A DNA stretch of 64,000 bases from Achromobacter sp. UMC46 (GTDB lineage Bacteria > Pseudomonadota > Gammaproteobacteria > Burkholderiales > Burkholderiaceae_B): assembly GCF_014170335.1 (NCBI RefSeq), contig NZ_LZZS01000006.1:1-64000 (forward strand), read 5' to 3'. Both the position numbers and the translations under genes were made by a program. Below, piece by piece: positions 58,913 through 64,000 of this stretch (positions are counted from its first letter, which is position 1; each line of letters begins with the position of its first letter). The notes beneath the pieces are model-generated. The model saw nothing but the letters and a program-made list of their open reading frames with translations. It searched no databases and was not told the DNA's origin.

Positions 58913-59018
58913 TCCGGCCCGGCGGCGCTGCGCCTGCAAGCCAACCGCAACTTCGACCTGACGGACGGCCTGGGCAACCGCATGGAAAGTACCTGACTAG
59001 CGGGAAGCCCGTGCAAGG

Positions 59019-59840
59019 CTACGAGGCGCTGCGGCTGCCGGCTCGCGTGACGGGACGATTCGAAGGGCCGAGAAACGCGGGCGCCAGACCCGACAATTGT
59101 TGGGCGGCAGCGCGCAGTGCGGGCAGGATCGTCTTGATGGCGTCTTCCTGCGACATGTCGCCAGAAAGCAGATTGGCGCTGATGGCCGCCACGACATTGT
59201 TCTGCTCGTCGCGCACCGGCACGGCCAGGCCGCACACGTGCTGGTCGAATTCGCCGTCGACCCACGCATAGCCCTCGCGCAGCACCGTCTCCAGCTCGGA
59301 CCGCAGCGCCGCCTTGCTGTCCACCGTGCGCGCGGTGATGGTGCCCAGCTCCGTCCCGTCTACGTAGTGGTTCAGGAATTCCTCGCTCTGGAACGCCAGC
59401 AAGGCGCGCCCCGGCGCGGTGGCGTACGCCGGTAGCCGGCTGCCCAGCCCCAGCCGCAGCGACATGATCTTCGGCGATGGGATCCGCAACACGAAAACCA
59501 CCTCTTCGCCGTCGAAGACCGCCAGCGCGCACGATTCTTTCACTTGCGTGCACAGGTTCTCGAGCACGCGCTGGGCGTGTCCCCAGAAAGGCAGCGACGT
59601 CAGGTAGGTCATCCCCAGATTGAGGACCTTCGGCGTCAGCCGGAATCCCCTTTCGTCAGACTCGACCGCGAAGCCAAGCTCACACAGCGTCAACAGGATG
59701 CGCCGCACCACCGTGCGCGGCAGCGCGGTCGTCGCCGACACCGTCGCGACCGTGTGCGTCCCGCTGCGGCCCATCGCCTCGATGACGGCCAGTCCGCGCG
59801 CGAAGGCGCGCACGAAACCTTCGTTTTCTGGGGTTGCCAT
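59019..59840 (-). CDS. IclR-family transcriptional regulator
   Basis: The 273-residue protein has an N-terminal winged helix (about 8-70, VATVSATTALPRTVVRRIL) and an IclR effector domain (about 80-255) with the conserved GRALLAF and GYAWVDGEFDQHVCGLAVPV segments. The effector is an organic acid in most of the family. It is divergent from a Bug-SDR-MaoC-ligase operon with a 174-bp control region and is its likely regulator. Confidence 0.9.
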   Translation of the reverse strand: MATPENEGFVRAFARGLAVIEAMGRSGTHTVATVSATTALPRTVVRRILLTLCELGFAVESDERGFRLTPKVLNLGMTYLTSLPFWGHAQRVLENLCTQVKESCALAVFDGEEVVFVLRIPSPKIMSLRLGLGSRLPAYATAPGRALLAFQSEEFLNHYVDGTELGTITARTVDSKAALRSELETVLREGYAWVDGEFDQHVCGLAVPVRDEQNNVVAAISANLLSGDMSQEDAIKTILPALRAAAQQLSGLAPAFLGPSNRPVTRAGSRSAS

Positions 59841-59877
59841 GGGGCATGCCTCTCCACAATGCGTCCCGGATTTTTTC

Positions 59878-59955
59878 GTCCGATAAGCCGAATCGATCAT
59901 CCGAAACTTCGTTGACAAAAATTATAAAACGGATCTACAAAGCAATTTATCGGAC
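59878..59955. promoter_or_regulatory. IclR/Bug-operon divergent control region
   Basis: GTCCGATAA (59878-59886) is repeated inverted as TTATCGGAC (59947-59955). Between them a promoter reads toward the Bug operon: -35 TTGACA (59912-59917), 18 bp, -10 TACAAA (59936-59941). One arm overlaps the transcription start, as expected for a repressor site. IclR binding is inferred. Confidence 0.5.
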
Positions 59956-60014
59956 ACTAATATCCGCCAGGCGGTCATTTTAGAACACGCCGCCACAATA
60001 ATCAGGAGACAACC

Positions 60015-60998
60015 ATGAAGTTGAAGACACCTCTTCGGGCCGTCCTGGCGTCGTTCGCCCTGACCCTGCCGATGTGGGCCGCCGCCGCCGACGCGCCAGC
60101 CTTCCAGCCCACCAAGCCCCTGCGCATCATCGCGCCCAGTTCGCCCGGCGGCATCCTGGATCAGACCAGCCGGCTGCTGGGCAAGGGGCTGAGCGACCAT
60201 TTCCGTCAACCCGTCATCATCGAAAACCTGCCCGGCGCCGGCGGCGTGATCGGCGTGCAGGCGATGCTCCGCGCCGAGCCGGACGGCTACACGATGGTCA
60301 TGGGAAGCCTGGGCCCGAACGCGGCCAACTACGCGCTGCACGACAAGCTGCCGTACGCCTACGAGGACCTGGCTCCCGTGGCGCAGGTCTTGTCCATGCC
60401 CGACGTGCTGGTGGTCAACCCCAAACTGCCGGCGCGCACCATCGCCGAACTGAAGCGTTACGCAGCCTCGCGGCCCGGGGGGCTGTCGATGGCGGTCTCC
60501 ACCAGCGGGTCGTCCGGCCACCTGGCCGGCGCATTGCTGAAACAGCGCGCCGGGATCAACGCGGTAGACGTGGTCTACCGCGGCGCGGCGCCCGCGCTGA
60601 CCGATCTGGTCGGCGGCCAGGTCGACTTCATGGTCGACAACCTGATCACGGCGCTGCCGCTGATCCGCGCCGGCAAGCTGCGCGCGATTGCGGTCACGAC
60701 AAAGGAACGCAGCCCGGAACTGCCCGATACGCCGACCGTCATGGAGGCCGGCTACGAGGATTTCGACGTCTCGGTCTGGCTGGGCCTGTTCGTATCGTCC
60801 AAGACGCCGCAGCCCGTCGTGCAGGCGCTTAACGCCGCCGTCAACAAGGCGCTGTCCGACCCTGCCATGCAGAAGACGCTGGCGCAGCAAGGCGGCCAGG
60901 CGGTCGTGGGAACGCCGGCGGATTTCGGCGCCTTCGTGCAGGCCGAAAAAACGCGCTGGGCCCAGGTCATCCAGACCGGAAACATCAAAAGCGAATAA
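60015..60998 (+). CDS. Bug-family solute-binding protein
   Basis: The 327-residue protein has a signal peptide (ending AAADA) and Bug motifs: APSSPGGILDQTSRLL, IENLPGAGGVIGVQAM and SVWLGLFVSSKTP. It binds an organic acid in the periplasm for a tripartite transporter. It is the first gene of an operon with a dehydrogenase, a MaoC-type hydratase and an acyl-CoA ligase, which suggests its ligand is the operon's carboxylic-acid substrate. Confidence 0.93.
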   Translation: MKLKTPLRAVLASFALTLPMWAAAADAPAFQPTKPLRIIAPSSPGGILDQTSRLLGKGLSDHFRQPVIIENLPGAGGVIGVQAMLRAEPDGYTMVMGSLGPNAANYALHDKLPYAYEDLAPVAQVLSMPDVLVVNPKLPARTIAELKRYAASRPGGLSMAVSTSGSSGHLAGALLKQRAGINAVDVVYRGAAPALTDLVGGQVDFMVDNLITALPLIRAGKLRAIAVTTKERSPELPDTPTVMEAGYEDFDVSVWLGLFVSSKTPQPVVQALNAAVNKALSDPAMQKTLAQQGGQAVVGTPADFGAFVQAEKTRWAQVIQTGNIKSE

Positions 60999-61044
60999 CC
61001 CCTCGATATCCATTCAAACCCACTCGCAACACCGGGAGCATTTC

Positions 61045-61947
61045 ATGAAGGACAAAGTCATCGTCGTGACCGGCGCCGGCAACGGCATCGGCCGCGCCAT
61101 CGCCATGCTGCTTGGCGCCCAGGGCGCCCGGGTCGTGGTCAACGACCTGGGCTCCAGCGGCAGCGGCGACGGCCGCGACAGCGGTCCCGCCAGCACAGTG
61201 GCGCGGGAGATCGCCGCCGCCGGGGGCATCGCGGTGCCGGACACCCATTCCGTGGCCGCCCCCGACAGCGCCGCGGCGATCGTGCGCACCGCGATTGACC
61301 ACTTCGGACGGATCGACGGCGTCGTCAACAATGCCGGCATCCTGCGCGACCGCATCTTCCACAAGATGTCGGACGACGAATGGCAAGGCGTCATCGACGT
61401 GCATCTGAACGGCGCCTACTACGTCAGCCGCGCCGCCGCGCCGTATTTCAAGGCGCAGGAAAGCGGCGTATTCGTCCACATGACATCCAGCGCGGGCTTG
61501 ATCGGCAATTTCGGGCAGGCGAACTATGCGGCCGCCAAGCTGGGCATCGTCGCGCTGTCGAAATCGATCGCCCTGGACATGGCCCGCTTCAATGTCCGCT
61601 CGAACTGCATTGCGCCCTTTGCCTGGAGCCGGCTGATCGGCACGTTGCCCAGCGAGACCGATGCCGAAAAACGGCGCCTGGCCCGCATGCAATCCATGAC
61701 GCCGGAACAAGTGGCGCCGGTGGCCGTATTCCTGGCCAGCGAGGCCAGCCGCGACGTGAACGGACAGATCCTGGCGGTGCGCGGCAACGAATTGATCGTC
61801 ATGAGCCAGCCCAGGCCGGTCATGTCCGTCCACCGCGCCGAGGGCTGGACGCTGGACAGCCTGGCGGAACATGCCGTGCCGGCGATGCGCAGGGCCTTCA
61901 CGCCGCTGGACCGTTCCCCGGACGTCTTCAATTGGGATCCCATCTGA
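61045..61947 (+). CDS. SDR-family dehydrogenase (3-hydroxyacyl-CoA DH-like)
   Basis: The 300-residue protein has the SDR motifs TGAGNGIG (cofactor), NNAG and the active-site Ser...Tyr-x3-Lys in MTSSAGLIGNFGQANYAAAK. A C-terminal extension of about 60 residues resembles the end of the dehydrogenase domain of MFE-2-type enzymes. It likely oxidises a 3-hydroxyacyl-CoA formed by the MaoC-type hydratase next to it. ATG 61045 follows GGGAG. Confidence 0.88.
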   Translation: MKDKVIVVTGAGNGIGRAIAMLLGAQGARVVVNDLGSSGSGDGRDSGPASTVAREIAAAGGIAVPDTHSVAAPDSAAAIVRTAIDHFGRIDGVVNNAGILRDRIFHKMSDDEWQGVIDVHLNGAYYVSRAAAPYFKAQESGVFVHMTSSAGLIGNFGQANYAAAKLGIVALSKSIALDMARFNVRSNCIAPFAWSRLIGTLPSETDAEKRRLARMQSMTPEQVAPVAVFLASEASRDVNGQILAVRGNELIVMSQPRPVMSVHRAEGWTLDSLAEHAVPAMRRAFTPLDRSPDVFNWDPI

Positions 61948-61955
61948 GGCGCGCC

Positions 61956-62831
<876 letters not shown>

Positions 62832-62850
62832 CCCGACGATGGAGACCGTC

Positions 62851-64000
62851 ATGTCCGTACTTGAACGCCACGCCCGGCATATGCCCGACCGGATCGCCTA
62901 TCGGATGGTCCCTTCGGGGGAAAGCGTTACGTGGCGCGAACTGGAATTGCGCTCGCGAAAATGCGCCGCCGCGCTGCTTGCCGCCGGCCACGTCGAAGGC
63001 GACGGCATCGCCGTACTGCTGGAGAATCACGTCCGGTACTTCGAGATCCTGTGGGCCGCGCACCGCATCGGCCTGTACTACACCACCATCAGCCGCCACC
63101 TCAAGGCGGACGAAGTCGCCTACCTGATCGGCGACTCCGGCGCGAAGACGCTGTTCTGTTCCACGCAGACGCTGGGCGACCTTGACCCGGCCATCGTGGA
63201 CTGCCTGCCGCCCAACCGGGTCCTGCTCGACGGGGACAAGACGGGGTTCCGCCAGTACGAGACATGGATCAACCTGTTTCCAGACGACGTCGAATTGCCT
63301 CGGACCCAGGAAGGGACGGATTTTTCGTACTCGTCGGGCACCACCGGGATGCCCAAGGGGATCAGGCGTCCGCTGGCCGACGCCAACGCCTACTTCAAGG
63401 CACGCGCCGACCCGCGCACGCGCTGGAAGGATTTCGATGAAACCTCGGTCTACCTGTCGACCGCGCCCTTCTATCACACCGCGCCCGTGCGCTGGAACAT
63501 GGCCGTCATGCGGGCCGGCGGAAGCTGCGTGCTGATGCAGAAGTTCGACCCGTCGATGGCGCTGGACGCCATCCAGCAGTATCGCGTCACGCACGCGCAA
63601 TGGGTGCCGACCATGTTCGTCAGGCTGCTGCGCCTGCCGCCGCAAGAGCGGGCGCGCTTCGATTTGTCGAGCCTGCGTTTCGCCATCCATGCCGCCGCCC
63701 CCTGCCCGGTCCCCGTAAAGGAACAGATGATCGGCTGGTGGGGCCCGGTGCTATACGAGTACTACAGCGGCACCGAGCTGGTCGGGCGCACCTCCATCGA
63801 CTCCGAAGAATGGCTGTCCCACAAGGGTTCGGTCGGAAAGCCGGAATTCGGACAGGTGCACATCGTGGGCGAAGACGGCGCCGAGCTGCCCGCGGGACGG
63901 ACAGGCGTCGTCTATTTCTCGGGCGGCGGCCGCTTCAATTACCACAATGATGCGGAGAAGACCGCCCGGGCCTACAACGAACGCGGCTGGGCCACCTACG
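62851..64000 (+). CDS. AMP-forming acyl-CoA ligase (3' truncated by window)
   Basis: The visible 383 residues contain the ANL adenylation motif YSSGTTGMPKGI and the ATP-binding segment EYYSGTELVG. It is an acyl-CoA synthetase resembling the CaiC/FadD branch. ATG 62851 is preceded by GGAG at 6 nt; an upstream ATG at 62824 overlaps the MaoC stop by 8 nt. It would activate the imported acid to its CoA thioester, feeding the MaoC and SDR enzymes. The C-terminal lid domain lies beyond the window. Confidence 0.9.
   Translation, partial: MSVLERHARHMPDRIAYRMVPSGESVTWRELELRSRKCAAALLAAGHVEGDGIAVLLENHVRYFEILWAAHRIGLYYTTISRHLKADEVAYLIGDSGAKTLFCSTQTLGDLDPAIVDCLPPNRVLLDGDKTGFRQYETWINLFPDDVELPRTQEGTDFSYSSGTTGMPKGIRRPLADANAYFKARADPRTRWKDFDETSVYLSTAPFYHTAPVRWNMAVMRAGGSCVLMQKFDPSMALDAIQQYRVTHAQWVPTMFVRLLRLPPQERARFDLSSLRFAIHAAAPCPVPVKEQMIGWWGPVLYEYYSGTELVGRTSIDSEEWLSHKGSVGKPEFGQVHIVGEDGAELPAGRTGVVYFSGGGRFNYHNDAEKTARAYNERGWATY

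Noticed and set aside
58913-59018. Open stretch after the SRPBCC gene that reads like a coding tail
   Set aside because: It could be a second decayed fragment, but at about 25 codons there is too little to identify it.

Overview
The window is about 64 kb of GC-rich chromosomal DNA from a betaproteobacterium. It most resembles the Alcaligenaceae (Achromobacter/Bordetella group), judging from two Bug-type periplasmic solute-binding proteins, the codon usage, and the mix of MipA/OmpV, YafY/WYL, DUF1993 and DUF2252 genes. This placement is inference, because no marker gene such as rRNA is present. I saw no tRNA, rRNA, insertion sequence, integrase, phage gene or CRISPR array. Gene density is high and most genes form short operons or divergent regulator/target pairs.

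Left part (1-32.6 kb): housekeeping and accessory genes. In order: a truncated ParB-like nuclease lipoprotein, a GST/WYL-regulator pair, a GvpU-like protein, a degenerate EAL protein, and an Rcs-like phosphorelay (hybrid kinase, separate HPt protein, RcsB-like regulator). Next come a BamA/TamA-type barrel, a pentapeptide-repeat protein, a Tat-exported phospholipase C with a small lipoprotein, a DUF2252 protein, a MarR-GNAT fusion with two operator-like palindromes, an autotransporter, tag, an LprI-like inhibitor, a metallophosphoesterase, a lipoprotein and tas. The part ends with a UvrA2-like ATPase coupled to a GNAT gene, an unrecognised 517-residue protein, a hydrolase, tandem paralogous lipoproteins and a chemoreceptor.

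Central part (32.7-45.2 kb), the most interesting stretch: two multi-TM sensor kinases and two LuxR-type response regulators run toward a divergently oriented peptide-export operon. That operon has two small precursors with matching double-glycine leaders, an HlyD-type adaptor and a C39-peptidase ABC exporter. Beyond a 277-bp divergent region lie hscC (specialised Hsp70) and a fusion of a J-like domain, one TM helix and a TonB/TolA-C-like domain. I propose an undescribed bacteriocin or secreted-peptide signalling system. The peptides, processing enzyme and exporter are read from sequence; the link to the kinases is inference.

Right part (45.1-64 kb): a Dyp peroxidase, MipA/OmpV divergent from an OmpR-type two-component system with a PmrA-box-like direct repeat, and a siderophore module (TonB-dependent receptor, periplasmic esterase, AraC regulator, Fur-like site). 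Then follow a GntR regulator beside a palindrome, a Bug/RraA-like/oxidoreductase operon, DUF1993, a monooxygenase remnant, an SRPBCC protein, and an IclR regulator divergent from a Bug-SDR-MaoC-acyl-CoA-ligase operon that runs off the end. The last operon looks like uptake, CoA activation and oxidation of an unidentified organic acid.
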